From contig URPH01000003.1 in NCBI GenBank assembly GCA_900549665.1, forward strand, positions 1 through 64,000: DNA of 64,000 nt. Direction: 5' to 3'. The notes below the pieces were generated by a model. That model was not told where the DNA came from and did not search any database. It saw nothing but the letters and a program-made list of their open reading frames with translations. The stretch comes from an uncultured Lachnospiraceae bacterium. Its GTDB lineage: Bacteria; Bacillota; Clostridia; Lachnospirales; Lachnospiraceae. This document shows positions 33,788-43,378 of this stretch, piece after piece (position 1 is the stretch's first letter; the number at the start of each line of letters is the position of its first letter). Position numbers and translations under genes: made by a program.

Positions 33788-34984
33788 CTCTTTTTCATCA
33801 CGTCCGGCTGACATTTCTTTATCTGTCACTCCGGAATCCTCTGATTCCAGAAGCTTCACTACTCCATTGGCCATCCGGATGCCCGGTTTTTCCACAAATT
33901 TGTGCATAAGCATCGCCAGAACCGATATCACAAGCACAGTCAGAAGTGCATTGACAAGTGCCAGCAAATGATAATTCATCCTGCCATACAAAGCAATAAA
34001 CAGGCCGCTGGAAAACGTACACAGCACTGGGAAATGCAACAGATAAAAGCAATAGGTATACTTGGTAAACCAGGTCAGTCCCTTTACGGAAAGCGCCTTT
34101 GGTATTGTCTTTAAATGTAAGAGTGCAAATAAAATAACCGGTGCCCCCACATTGTAATAAAACAGTACCTTTACCGGAAAAAACTGATAAATCGTCCCTT
34201 CATAATGCTCCCCGATCGGTGGAAATGAGCCTAAAAAGATACCTACAGCCAACAATAGTCCCATCAGCCATCGCTTATCCGTAAATTTTCCAAGCCACTT
34301 CGGGCCTTTGTATGTCAGGTCACAGACCACCATGCCAAGGATCATGGACAGAAAATCCGAACGGATAAATACAACCGCCATAACGGCGTAAATATAATAA
34401 CGCCACTTTTTATTGCCGATCAGCAAAAGCGCCACCGCAATCATCAGTGATCCGAAAAATTCATAAAAAATGAACCAGACAGGGCCGTTATACTGATTGG
34501 CTCCTGTGATAAAGCAACCGATAAAGGCCTCTTTTAATGCATCTGCAAGACTGGGCACAAAGGTATTATAATTACCGGAAAACACCTCTGAATGAGCCAG
34601 CACGGATGCCTCTGCATTCCGATACAAAGAAAGCTTCATCAAAATATAAACAAAAACACTCGCCACGGCAATCGGCAGCACCAGGCGGAAATATTTTTTT
34701 ATGGCACCGGATTTGAGCGACTCCTTATCTCCCGTCAGAAAGAACCGGTATCCCACCAAAAATCCGCTGAGTGCCAGAAAAATACGCACCGCAAACTTTG
34801 CACCGCACAGAATATTGAGAGGTGTAGAGCCAATCAGATATTCTATCGTGGGAGCATGATAATATTCCGGCAAAAGACAATATTCGCCGGGATAAAATAA
34901 ATTCACAAAGTGAAAATTGAAGACCATAAAACAGGCGATTACCTTAAGCCCGTCCAGACAGTCCAGCTTTTTTACTTCCTGCAT
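33776..34984 (-). CDS. Acyltransferase-3 family membrane protein
   Basis: This 402-residue protein has about ten hydrophobic helices and the acyltransferase-3 pattern: KLDCLDGLKVIACFMVFNFH at the N-terminus with the motif histidine, then RIFLALSGFLVGYRFF and GPVWFIFYEFFG. Its best relatives would be OafA-like sugar O-acetyltransferases. An AAAGAG site precedes the ATG. The last codons and stop fall inside a 16-bp tandem repeat array, so the C-terminus may vary between strains. Confidence 0.82.
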   Translation of the reverse strand: MQEVKKLDCLDGLKVIACFMVFNFHFVNLFYPGEYCLLPEYYHAPTIEYLIGSTPLNILCGAKFAVRIFLALSGFLVGYRFFLTGDKESLKSGAIKKYFRLVLPIAVASVFVYILMKLSLYRNAEASVLAHSEVFSGNYNTFVPSLADALKEAFIGCFITGANQYNGPVWFIFYEFFGSLMIAVALLLIGNKKWRYYIYAVMAVVFIRSDFLSMILGMVVCDLTYKGPKWLGKFTDKRWLMGLLLAVGIFLGSFPPIGEHYEGTIYQFFPVKVLFYYNVGAPVILFALLHLKTIPKALSVKGLTWFTKYTYCFYLLHFPVLCTFSSGLFIALYGRMNYHLLALVNALLTVLVISVLAMLMHKFVEKPGIRMANGVVKLLESEDSGVTDKEMSAGRDEKEQND

Positions 34985-35060
34985 GATTTACTCTTTCTAT
35001 GTTGTGTCCGATACCGAGCTTCAATCATCTTGTAAGCCCGGAAGCTCCGTCTCATTTTTC

Positions 35061-35894
35061 CTACCAGATCGTACGTCCACCGTCCAGAATAACCGTGGCA
35101 CCGGTCATGTAGGAGCTTGCTTCTGAAAGCATGTACAAAACGGTCGCCGGATATTCATCCGGACGTGACATTCTTCCCATCGGGATAAGCTCTCCGATCT
35201 TTTTCACAAATTCCTCATTCTGACCGTTGGAAAGGGAAGCCGGGCAGAGTGTATTGACGCGTACACCGCATTTTGCCCAATAGGTTGCAAGATACTTGGT
35301 CAGTCCCATAATTCCGTGCTTTACAACAGAATAAGAAACCGGTTTGACCGTCTGTTCCTCTTCCGGAACGCCTTCTTTTTTGTAAATATTCTGATTGGGC
35401 GAGATCACACCGTAATCGGATGAAATATTGATGATGACACCCTTTTTCTGTTTTTCCATTTCATAACCGAATACCTGACAGCACAGGAAAGCTCCGGTAA
35501 GACCGACACGCATGTCATCTTCCCAGATATCCAGTGGGAGATTGTGAAAACGCATGGCTCCGAGATTTTTGGAACCTCCCTCTACCTTGGGATTGTTGGC
35601 GGCATTGTTGATAAGGCCGTCAATATGACCGTATTTTTTTAAGAGATCATCCCGGATCTCCTCCAATGAGCTGCGCTTTGTGATATCAGCCACATAGGTC
35701 TCAACGGTATGACCCGGATATCTTTCCTCAAATTCCTTTTTTACCTTTGCCAAAGGCTCCTCAAAAATATCCAGAAGCACCGGAATACCATCGCCCTCCA
35801 GCACCGCTTCAGCGTGCCGTCTGCCGATTAGACCGGCTCCTCCTGTAATAATGACCACCTGGTCTTTGATTTTAAACTGATCAAACAGTGACAT
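35061..35894 (-). CDS. Short-chain dehydrogenase/reductase
   Basis: This 277-residue cytosolic oxidoreductase has the classical SDR layout: TGGAGLIG near the N-terminus, NNAANNP in place of NNAG, a catalytic serine in INISSDYG and YSVVKHG as the Tyr-x-x-x-Lys pair, ending in TVILDGGRTIW. It resembles PtmA-type reductases found with nonulosonate genes in flagellin or capsule loci. GGAGGAG before the ATG at 35894 sets the start. It overlaps the Gfo/Idh-type gene by 14 bases, and the two probably modify one nucleotide sugar or hexose. Confidence 0.88.
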   Translation of the reverse strand: MSLFDQFKIKDQVVIITGGAGLIGRRHAEAVLEGDGIPVLLDIFEEPLAKVKKEFEERYPGHTVETYVADITKRSSLEEIRDDLLKKYGHIDGLINNAANNPKVEGGSKNLGAMRFHNLPLDIWEDDMRVGLTGAFLCCQVFGYEMEKQKKGVIINISSDYGVISPNQNIYKKEGVPEEEQTVKPVSYSVVKHGIMGLTKYLATYWAKCGVRVNTLCPASLSNGQNEEFVKKIGELIPMGRMSRPDEYPATVLYMLSEASSYMTGATVILDGGRTIW

Positions 35895-36918
35895 GAACAA
35901 CTCCTCCTGTTTTCATGGATTCTTTTATGGCCAATGCCATCTTTAAGCTTACAATACCGTCCTCCAGCGAAATAGCTTCCGGTGTATTATCCCGGATACA
36001 GGAAAGAAACAGCTTTAATTCCTCAATAAACATGTCGTTTCTGGAAAAATCCGGATATTCTATGGTCTGTGTATCATCCAAAACGGTCTTTGTGACCGCA
36101 TTGCGGATCAGGTCTGCCAAAATCTGTCCCTTTTCCCCGACAACCTTGATATAACGGCTCGGCGGGCTCTGGTAAAAATCGGCATGCACTCTTGCTCCCA
36201 GCTTATTTCCCTGATAATCCAGTGTAAAAATACCGTCACAGTTGTCCTCAACATCTATGGAAAGATCACCCTGTGTACCGCCAAATGCATATACGGAAAG
36301 TGGCTTTCCAAACAAATAGTACAGATAATCCATTTCATGCACGAGCTGGTTGGTCACAACGCCGCCGCCCATATCCTTGCGCGCCATGTAGGTCTCTTTA
36401 TAATCCTCATATGTGTGCATAGTCGTAAGCCGTTCGCCCACAACCGCTTCCACAGAAAGGATCCTGCCAAGCTCTCCGGCTTCCAGTGTCTTTTTGACCT
36501 CGCAGATTCCGGGATGCAGTCTGTTCTGATATCCTACGAAAACCTTTACTCCGCTCTCAGCAACTGCCTTTTTGAGTTCATCAATACCTGTCATATCATC
36601 CGAGATCGGTTTTTCCAGAAAAATATGACAGCCGGCCTTTACACAGGCAGTGGCACATGCAATATGCAGATTGGTCGGATTGGTAATAAACGCGATCTCG
36701 GGCTTTTGCAAAAGCGCCTCTTCGAGCGTCGGATAGGATGTGATACCAAATTCCTCTTCCAGACTGACATTTTCCCTGATCTGCATCGTATCGGAAAATG
36801 TGCGCTGCAGGCCTCTCACGCGGTAAGCAATGATCTGTGCTTCGTCTCCCAGCACCCTTTTAATATTCCGCAGGTGTCTCTGTCCGATACTGCCAAGTCC
36901 TATCATCAAAATTTTCAT
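35881..36918 (-). CDS. Gfo/Idh/MocA-family sugar oxidoreductase
   Basis: This 345-residue NAD(P)-dependent enzyme has the Rossmann motif GLGSIGQRHLRNI at 7-19 and the family motif FLEKPIS near 99, followed by an alpha/beta C-terminal domain with GGGVVTNQLVHEMDYLYYLFG. It should oxidise or reduce a sugar, often a nucleotide sugar. It lies between the DUF2304 gene (ATGA overlap) and the SDR gene, so all three should be co-translated. Such a pair next to nonulosonate genes is a known arrangement, but the NeuB-like gene is 24 kb away. Confidence 0.88.
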   Translation of the reverse strand: MKILMIGLGSIGQRHLRNIKRVLGDEAQIIAYRVRGLQRTFSDTMQIRENVSLEEEFGITSYPTLEEALLQKPEIAFITNPTNLHIACATACVKAGCHIFLEKPISDDMTGIDELKKAVAESGVKVFVGYQNRLHPGICEVKKTLEAGELGRILSVEAVVGERLTTMHTYEDYKETYMARKDMGGGVVTNQLVHEMDYLYYLFGKPLSVYAFGGTQGDLSIDVEDNCDGIFTLDYQGNKLGARVHADFYQSPPSRYIKVVGEKGQILADLIRNAVTKTVLDDTQTIEYPDFSRNDMFIEELKLFLSCIRDNTPEAISLEDGIVSLKMALAIKESMKTGGVVHVTV

Positions 36919-37286
36919 GCTTCATCCCTCTTTTCGTCTTCGGTATCCTTCTCTTCATATTTCTTTTTCATGATACCGGCCTCCTGTGCCAGAATGCCGA
37001 TCTTGTACTCCATCTGTGAGATCTTGACAGACAGCGAGAACACCTTGACAAGCAACAGGAATATCATGGCAAGATAAATCAGATTGACCGGTGATTCGAT
37101 ACCCAGGATGCGTGCCAGGATCATCGCAAGCTCCGGGAATACACTCAGTACAATAACGATCAGGATAAACATAAACCAGTAAATGGCATTTTCAATTTTC
37201 ATCTGTGATTTCCGGATCTGGCGGACGGCATAAACTGCTGCCAGTAAGGACATCACAATCAATAAAATCCGTAAATATAAAGACAT
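36915..37286 (-). CDS. DUF2304 small membrane protein
   Basis: This 123-residue protein has three hydrophobic helices and a C-terminal coiled-coil-like, highly charged tail (about 88-123). The length and the YWFMFILIVIVLSVFPELA region match DUF2304, a family usually encoded next to DPM1-like GT2 enzymes; it may anchor or regulate them at the membrane. Here it follows such a GT2 by 3 bases and overlaps the oxidoreductase start. Confidence 0.8.
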   Translation of the reverse strand: MSLYLRILLIVMSLLAAVYAVRQIRKSQMKIENAIYWFMFILIVIVLSVFPELAMILARILGIESPVNLIYLAMIFLLLVKVFSLSVKISQMEYKIGILAQEAGIMKKKYEEKDTEDEKRDEA

Positions 37287-37289
37287 CTT

Positions 37290-37976
37290 TTACCTCTTTC
37301 TAAAGCCCTGGATAAACAGGATGGAAAAGCTCATAAGAATCATATATTTCATCGATTTGGAGAGATTGAGATAGCTTTCTCCCGCAATACGTTCGTCCAT
37401 TTTCACCTGTACTTCCTTTACCTTCACGCCCCTTTTGATCAGGTAGGAAATCGTATCGGGCTCCGGTCCGTAATTGATATTGAGGGCAAATTCCTTTACA
37501 ACATCCCGGTTAAAAAGTCTCATTCCCGAAGTCGGATCGTTCAGCCTGAAGCCTGTTGAAAGCCGGATCAGCCCCGAGATCACATTGCTTCCGAGCATAC
37601 GCAGAGAGCGCGGCTTTTTCTCTGTCACAAAACGGGAGCCGATGACGATCTGCGCCTCTCCTTTTTCAAGCTCTTTAGCAAGCTGCTCGATGTATTCCGG
37701 TCTGTGCTGTCCGTCCCCGTCAATCTGGATGGCTGCATCATAGCCATTCTGCCATGCATAACGCATGCCTGCCTGAACCGCTCCCGACAGACCGAGATTG
37801 ATCGGAAGGTCGATCAGATGGAAACCGTTCTGCCGGCAGATCTTTGCCGTGTCATCCTTGGAGCCATCGTTGATCACCACATAATCATACTGCGGAAAAT
37901 TATCTGTCAGATTGTTTACAACCCGCTCAATATTCAGCTCTTCATTGTAGGCGGGTATCATAATTAGTATTTTCAT
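37290..37976 (-). CDS. DPM1-like GT2 glycosyltransferase
   Basis: This 228-residue GT-A protein has ILIMIPAYNEELNIERVV, VVINDGSKDDT, the metal-binding IQIDGDGQHRPEY and a DPTSGMRLFN acceptor-side motif. It lacks the C-terminal helices of GtrB; the adjoining DUF2304 protein probably supplies membrane attachment. It likely makes a polyprenyl-phosphate sugar, so the locus has at least two such enzymes to feed its GT-C proteins. Confidence 0.88.
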   Translation of the reverse strand: MKILIMIPAYNEELNIERVVNNLTDNFPQYDYVVINDGSKDDTAKICRQNGFHLIDLPINLGLSGAVQAGMRYAWQNGYDAAIQIDGDGQHRPEYIEQLAKELEKGEAQIVIGSRFVTEKKPRSLRMLGSNVISGLIRLSTGFRLNDPTSGMRLFNRDVVKEFALNINYGPEPDTISYLIKRGVKVKEVQVKMDERIAGESYLNLSKSMKYMILMSFSILFIQGFRKR

Positions 37977-38008
37977 GTATCATCCTCTTACTGCTTTTAC
38001 AGCTGCAT

Positions 38009-38782
38009 TTACAGCTTTTTTGCCTGTACAAACTGTTTTAATACAAGCAGGGTACGCTTAACTGTGATAAAAAAAGCGCCTTTGATGTCATTTTCTTCCA
38101 AAGCCCGCCTTCCCTCTTTGAAGGACAGCATATAATTGCTCAGGCCTCCGGAGCTCGTACCGCCGTAAAACATGTGGACAAGTACTCTCGGAATATAAGA
38201 AAGTCTGACATCATTATTTTTTAATATGCGGATCATATATTCATAATCAGCGGCAATCCGGTAATCCGTTTTGTATACGCCGAACCGGTCGTAAACTTCT
38301 TTTTTGAGATACAGCGTCGGATGCGCCGGCATCCAGCCGTCCCGGATCGTCTTTGTGTTGCCCATCTTCCATTCTCTGACCGGATTTCCCTCTTCATCCA
38401 CATAATAGAGATCTCCGTGCACTCCGTCACTGTCTTCCTCTTCCATAACGGAAATCATATCGGATAACACATGTGGATTGGCAAACTGATCAAACATCGG
38501 CCCGATCACATCACCGGTTGCCATCCGGATACCTTTGTTGAGCGCATCATAAATCCCTTCATCCTTTTCGGAGATCCATCTGACCCTGCGCTCCGGCCAT
38601 CCATAAGAAAAATCCTGTTCCAGCTCTTTTAAATAATCCACGGTGCCGTCTTTGGAGCCACCGTCCACAATGATATATTCAATCAGCGGATAATCCTGCT
38701 TTTTAATGCCCTCGACAACCTTTTTCAGATGCTCCACATCCTGATAGGTTGTTGTGACAATAGAAATCACTTTATTGCTCAT
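38009..38782 (-). CDS. GT2 glycosyltransferase
   Basis: This 257-residue cytosolic GT-A enzyme has ISIVTTTYQDVEHLKKVV, YIIVDGGSKDGTVDY and a later ISEKDEGIYDALNKGI, the pattern of small GT2 enzymes that add one sugar to a lipid-linked chain. The donor is unknown. It overlaps the end of the surface-anchored protein gene at 38772 by 11 bases, so the two are translationally coupled. Confidence 0.88.
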   Translation of the reverse strand: MSNKVISIVTTTYQDVEHLKKVVEGIKKQDYPLIEYIIVDGGSKDGTVDYLKELEQDFSYGWPERRVRWISEKDEGIYDALNKGIRMATGDVIGPMFDQFANPHVLSDMISVMEEEDSDGVHGDLYYVDEEGNPVREWKMGNTKTIRDGWMPAHPTLYLKKEVYDRFGVYKTDYRIAADYEYMIRILKNNDVRLSYIPRVLVHMFYGGTSSGGLSNYMLSFKEGRRALEENDIKGAFFITVKRTLLVLKQFVQAKKL

Positions 38783-39764
38783 TTATCTTTATCCTTTGCT
38801 CAGAAATTAAATGGCTCAAAACGCCCCGGATCGCATCTTCCGTCTCCCTGGGACTGTTTTCCGATCTTGTCATCAGTGCATTGGGAACGATCCATACATT
38901 GTCATCGTCCACATATGTCTTTTCCAGATCAGAAACCAGGCGGTAGATCATCGTCTTTTCCGCATATGCCCATCTCTGGATCTGGTTGCCATCCTCATCA
39001 AAGGAAGCCTCCTCTTCAACATTGCTGCCGGGATAAGACGGCTCAATGATCAAAATCGGTATATCTCCGTACTGCTCCTGAATAGCCGGGATCTGTGTCC
39101 GGATCTGTTCCATGGTGCCTTCCAGATCGGAATATACTTCATAGGCCGAAGGGAACATGAAAACGACATTGGGCGTCACAGTCCCTGTATCGTCCACACG
39201 GTTTGCCAGGATGCTGTCCGGAACCTCTTCTGTATTCTGACTGTAAATAACCGGATGGATATCGGAAAGAGAAATCTGCCCTTCCTCAGACTGCACCGCA
39301 TCACTTACCACATGAAGGGTCGATGTCTTGGAAGCCAGCTCATTGAGAGACAGGTCATAAATATGAAGTGTCACCTCGTAATCTCCCGGTATGGATCCTG
39401 CCGGTATCTCAAAACGGTCACTGCGGCTGTTTCCGACCGGTGCTTCCCAGTGAAATGCATAACTGTCCAGATTGATGCCATATACCACAGAGCTGTTGTA
39501 AATGTCGGTTCCCTGCGACTCACACACATAAATATGATCCGGCAGATAAAACTCAATCGAAGGCTCATCCGCTTTCTTTGTCAGCGTATCATTTAAGTTC
39601 TCCACCTGATCCTTCAGATCGGAAGTATCACTTTGAAGAGCCTTGACCTCTTCCTTCAGATTGGCATTATCATTTTCAAGAAATTTGATGAAAAATGCCT
39701 CTGTCACGCAGCATACAACCAGTAAGACTGCCAATATAACCGAAAAAATTCTCTTTTTAATCAT
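38772..39764 (-). CDS. Membrane-anchored surface protein with coiled coil; degenerate SGNH-like C-terminus
   Basis: This 330-residue protein has an N-terminal signal anchor (about 5-28, KKRIFSVILAVLLVV), a heptad-like coiled coil (about 30-65) and an immunoglobulin-like stretch (about 70-165). A C-terminal domain (about 200-325) has NVVFMFPSAYEVY, PILIIEPSYPG and a YADDD-like turn before NVWIVPNALMTRS. The order recalls SGNH/GDSL hydrolases, but no GDS serine motif and no D-x-x-H are visible. It may be an inactive or different surface enzyme acting on the polymer. The family is not recognised with confidence. Confidence 0.55.
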   Translation of the reverse strand: MIKKRIFSVILAVLLVVCCVTEAFFIKFLENDNANLKEEVKALQSDTSDLKDQVENLNDTLTKKADEPSIEFYLPDHIYVCESQGTDIYNSSVVYGINLDSYAFHWEAPVGNSRSDRFEIPAGSIPGDYEVTLHIYDLSLNELASKTSTLHVVSDAVQSEEGQISLSDIHPVIYSQNTEEVPDSILANRVDDTGTVTPNVVFMFPSAYEVYSDLEGTMEQIRTQIPAIQEQYGDIPILIIEPSYPGSNVEEEASFDEDGNQIQRWAYAEKTMIYRLVSDLEKTYVDDDNVWIVPNALMTRSENSPRETEDAIRGVLSHLISEQRIKINEQ

Positions 39765-39787
39765 CTTTTACCTCTCAGCCGTTGCGG

Positions 39788-42076
39788 TCAACCTGTCCTT
39801 TTCAGTTTACAACAAATTCCCATAAATAGGAAGTAAAGGAATAAACAAGTCATAAAAAAGATATATTTTGCAGGTGTTGTATAGGGTGCCTGCAGTTCAT
39901 TGGTGATCAAAAACAGCAAGGATGCCTGCAGCTTCGTCTCCCCAGAACCATTTACAAGCCTTAAGTCTCCTCCCGGATAGGGAGTATAACCATACATATC
40001 ATATAACACAAACTGCAGATTGCATTCTGCACTGCCGCTTATTTTTCTGATCTCGATACAGGAAGCCGGATCGGGCTGCACCGTCTCAAAATCGTAAATT
40101 CCGGCTCCGTTATAATCACTCTGTGATGCCATGATCTGTTCCTTCATATACACACAGCTTCCATCCCGGCTTTTCAATGCAACCTCGTAAACCGAATCAT
40201 TGTCTGCCCCAAGCGGATTCCGCCACTGCATGACAAAATGATTGAAGCTTCCGCGAAGAGTCAGATTCTGGATCAGCGTTTCTCCATCCTTTACCTCATA
40301 TGGCTCATTGGCCATGATCTGGACAGCCGCTGTCCGGGACTGTTCGACCGGTGTCACGGTAAAGATCCGGTAACGGCAGACACTCCAGATCCCCAGCAAA
40401 AGAGCCACTCCAAGGCTTCCATACATAAGCCCCTGTGATATCTTTTTTTCCGTCAACTCTGAAACCGCCTCTTTTTCCAAATCATATGCCGTCTGCATTC
40501 CGACAAGTCCCAAAAAGAGCATGATCAGCATAAACGGTACACTGTACTGCTCGGATGCTTCCCAGAGCACATAAAATAAAATGGCTCCAAACAGGGAAAC
40601 CAGCATAAAAAGAAGCTGTAAAAAACTATCTTTTTCCCAGTCTAACGGATGCAAAAGCTGTTGTATCATCCTGATGCAGGAAATTAAAATTCCAAGCATG
40701 ATAAACAGATAGTATCCCTGATGCCACAAAACTGTGAAATCCTTGTGATTGCCAAACAGGGCATCGTAAATTCCGCCTGTTCCGTATCCGTCCGCAAGAA
40801 AGGTTGTGTATCCGTTCATTCCGTCGCCAAATGTGCGGCAGATCTTGGTCTTTACAAGCTGTGCATAGCCCTGTATCCCCATGTCATGAAGCTTTTGCAT
40901 CATCCGCTCCCGGACCGCCGCTTTCTTTTCCTCTTTTGTGGAAAAGGATGCTGTATAAGCCTCATCCTCTGCGTTGTGCCCGCCCGGCTCCGTCAGAGAC
41001 ATCATCAGCCAGTGCGTTGTCGGAAATGCCGTATCCGTGGTATCAATTCCAATATAACTGCGCATGGATGCCGACAGTACTCCCACCGTCAGAAGAAACG
41101 GCAGCGCTATGATGACTATGCGTCCGGCAATTTTTTCCCGCTCGTTTTTTGTTGTAGAAAATACCATACGATACACCGCACAGATCAGTGCAGCAACGGC
41201 AAAAATAATGGCGGTAGCGCGGATTTCATATGCAAGCCCCAACAAAATACCCGCCGCGATCCCTTTTATCATTGTTTTCGTTGAGGCGGCTTCTTTACCG
41301 GTATTTTTGAAAATCAGAACAATAAATCCCATCACAAAGACAAGCGACAGAGTAATGGTGTAATAATAGGATGTTCCGAGATAAAAGAACGGATTGCAGA
41401 ATAACAGGATCCTTTCGCGGCACAATATGCGCTCTGCTTCCTCTTCTGTTCTTATTCGTTTCCCAAATGCGGAAGCTTTATGAAAGTTCTTTAAAAAAGA
41501 GAGTAGCAGCAGGATTGCCAGATCCATCAAAACGGTATTGACCACATTTAATAAAAGCGGTCTTGCCGATACCGGCAGCCCCAGCAGATCGGATAGCTTT
41601 ATAAGAAGTGCCGTCAGGCATACAAAGGCATTCTGATTGGGATAAACGGAGAGATAGTAAAAGGCTTCATCCGCCACCTTTCCCTGCTCAGCCAGGGATG
41701 CGGCAGCACCCAGTACAAATCCGCTGTCCCATTTATAGTAGCTGCGGATATAAAAAAGGAAAAAGCACTGCAGTCCGATAAACAGCAGAAAAAGCACCAG
41801 CCTTATCACCCGCATGCCCTTCTTACCGCAATGCCCGGTCAAAAGTCCGGCCGCATAATAGAGCAGGCAGAAAAATGCCATGGAAAGCAGCGCCAGAAAG
41901 ATCCGTTCTGCCTTTCCCGCAAAGGAATACACAAAACCGGCATCCGAATAATAATCAAAAGCATGGATCCATAAAAAAAAGAGAACAGCAAAAAGAACTG
42001 CCATAATTGCAATGGCAGATCCTCTCAAACATGTCTGTCCTCTATTCAATCCCGGTTTATTTTTATTTGTATTCAT
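39788..42076 (-). CDS. GT-C family membrane glycosyltransferase with outer C-terminal domain
   Basis: This 762-residue integral membrane protein has about twelve helices in residues 20-580. The outer loop YYKWDSGFVLGAAASLAE carries the acidic residue expected of GT-C enzymes. A TDTAFPTTHWLMMSL region with HNAEDEAYT precedes the last helices; a domain of about 150 residues with NDSVYEVALKSRDGSC lies outside; and one more helix ends the protein. The core and outer domain are paralogous to the C-terminal part of the 1079-residue fusion. Confidence 0.75.
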   Translation of the reverse strand: MNTNKNKPGLNRGQTCLRGSAIAIMAVLFAVLFFLWIHAFDYYSDAGFVYSFAGKAERIFLALLSMAFFCLLYYAAGLLTGHCGKKGMRVIRLVLFLLFIGLQCFFLFYIRSYYKWDSGFVLGAAASLAEQGKVADEAFYYLSVYPNQNAFVCLTALLIKLSDLLGLPVSARPLLLNVVNTVLMDLAILLLLSFLKNFHKASAFGKRIRTEEEAERILCRERILLFCNPFFYLGTSYYYTITLSLVFVMGFIVLIFKNTGKEAASTKTMIKGIAAGILLGLAYEIRATAIIFAVAALICAVYRMVFSTTKNEREKIAGRIVIIALPFLLTVGVLSASMRSYIGIDTTDTAFPTTHWLMMSLTEPGGHNAEDEAYTASFSTKEEKKAAVRERMMQKLHDMGIQGYAQLVKTKICRTFGDGMNGYTTFLADGYGTGGIYDALFGNHKDFTVLWHQGYYLFIMLGILISCIRMIQQLLHPLDWEKDSFLQLLFMLVSLFGAILFYVLWEASEQYSVPFMLIMLFLGLVGMQTAYDLEKEAVSELTEKKISQGLMYGSLGVALLLGIWSVCRYRIFTVTPVEQSRTAAVQIMANEPYEVKDGETLIQNLTLRGSFNHFVMQWRNPLGADNDSVYEVALKSRDGSCVYMKEQIMASQSDYNGAGIYDFETVQPDPASCIEIRKISGSAECNLQFVLYDMYGYTPYPGGDLRLVNGSGETKLQASLLFLITNELQAPYTTPAKYIFFMTCLFLYFLFMGICCKLKRTG

Positions 42077-42090
42077 ACATCGTTCTCACA

Positions 42091-43326
42091 TCACGCTTTG
42101 GAATGTTCCCCTGCTTTGTCCAGAATGCGGGTATACAGCTCCAGATATTCCTGATAGCGTGCATGTCTGTCATATTCCATGGCGCGCTTTCTACAATCCT
42201 GTGTCGAAAAGACCTTCACTCCGTTTACCACATCCTGCACTGCCGCAAGCAGTCTGTCATAAGAAGCACGGTATACCACAATTCCACTATCTTCGGTAAC
42301 GGACTCGCCACTGCCTCCGGTCCGGTAGGTAACAACCGGCGTACCGCATGCCAGCGCTTCAAGATTGGTGGTCGGGAAGTTGTCCTCCAGAGTAGCATTG
42401 ACAAACACCGTTGCTTCCTGGTAAGCCTTTGCTAACTCTTCCTGATTGGCAGTACGGCTATCCAGGATCATCTTGTCGCCAAATTCCTTGGAAAGCTCAC
42501 GTATCTGCTTTTTGTTGACGCCTATCAGTCTTATCCTGCAGTTATCAGGCAGATCTCTGGCAAGCTTCCGGAAATAATTCAAGCCCTTCCGATGCTCCCA
42601 CACATTGGCTACACCGAGTACAACCGGATAAGGTGTTTTTTTCTTGATATCCGGATCCTCCGAGGGCTTAAACACATCCAGATTGATGCCGTTGTAAATT
42701 ACCTCTACCGGATATTCCTTTAAAAACGATTCGGCAAGCTGCCCCTTAAGCCATTGGCTGGGTGTGACGATCGTCATATTTTTCACGCCGCAGAAGGCCT
42801 TTCTCTTGCGGTTGTAGGATGCAATGGAATTGTCCTTTAACAGCGCATACGGATATACCTTTGCATGATGGATGCAGTCATGACAGCCGGTCTTCCACTT
42901 GTCACAGGCTGCATAGTCATAAAACGCACAATGCCCCGTATATGCCCAGCAGTCATGCAGGGTCCATACTGTGGGGATGTCATGCTTTTTGATATATGCA
43001 AACAGCTTTTCCACCTGAATATAAAAGCCATGGATATTTTGCAGATGAATCAGATCCGGTTTGATCGTATCAACCCATTTCAAAAAGGCATCTGTTGTCG
43101 CCTCAGAGCCAAAGCCGGCTTCTCCTAGCAGAAAGTTTCTGACCACATGGCGGTAAAAATCACTTTTATTACCGATCATCCTTCCCTTGTATGCGGGATT
43201 CCAGGTTCCTCTTCCGATTCCCAAAAAAGCCTCATTGCCGGAGGCCTCGATTTCCTGATACAGATCTGCCGTGATCTTGCCCACGCTTCCGTGATTGAGC
43301 ACAGTATTTATTAAAAGAATTTTCAT
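42091..43326 (-). CDS. GT4 glycosyltransferase (GT-B fold)
   Basis: This 411-residue cytosolic enzyme has an N-terminal LLINTVLNHGSVGKITADL glycine-rich acceptor region, HLQNIHGFY and WTLHDCWAYTGHCAFY, as in WcaC-like colanic acid transferases. The C-terminal donor domain has VLGVANVWEHRKGL and the E-x7-E element in ATLEDNFPTTNLEALACGTPVV. It retains the sugar anomer and adds one residue to the repeat unit. An AAAGGA site precedes the ATG. Confidence 0.92.
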   Translation of the reverse strand: MKILLINTVLNHGSVGKITADLYQEIEASGNEAFLGIGRGTWNPAYKGRMIGNKSDFYRHVVRNFLLGEAGFGSEATTDAFLKWVDTIKPDLIHLQNIHGFYIQVEKLFAYIKKHDIPTVWTLHDCWAYTGHCAFYDYAACDKWKTGCHDCIHHAKVYPYALLKDNSIASYNRKRKAFCGVKNMTIVTPSQWLKGQLAESFLKEYPVEVIYNGINLDVFKPSEDPDIKKKTPYPVVLGVANVWEHRKGLNYFRKLARDLPDNCRIRLIGVNKKQIRELSKEFGDKMILDSRTANQEELAKAYQEATVFVNATLEDNFPTTNLEALACGTPVVTYRTGGSGESVTEDSGIVVYRASYDRLLAAVQDVVNGVKVFSTQDCRKRAMEYDRHARYQEYLELYTRILDKAGEHSKA

Positions 43327-43378
43327 TCACTTTATTCCTTTAGAAGTATTTTACCCTTTTTATTATAATATCTATGAT

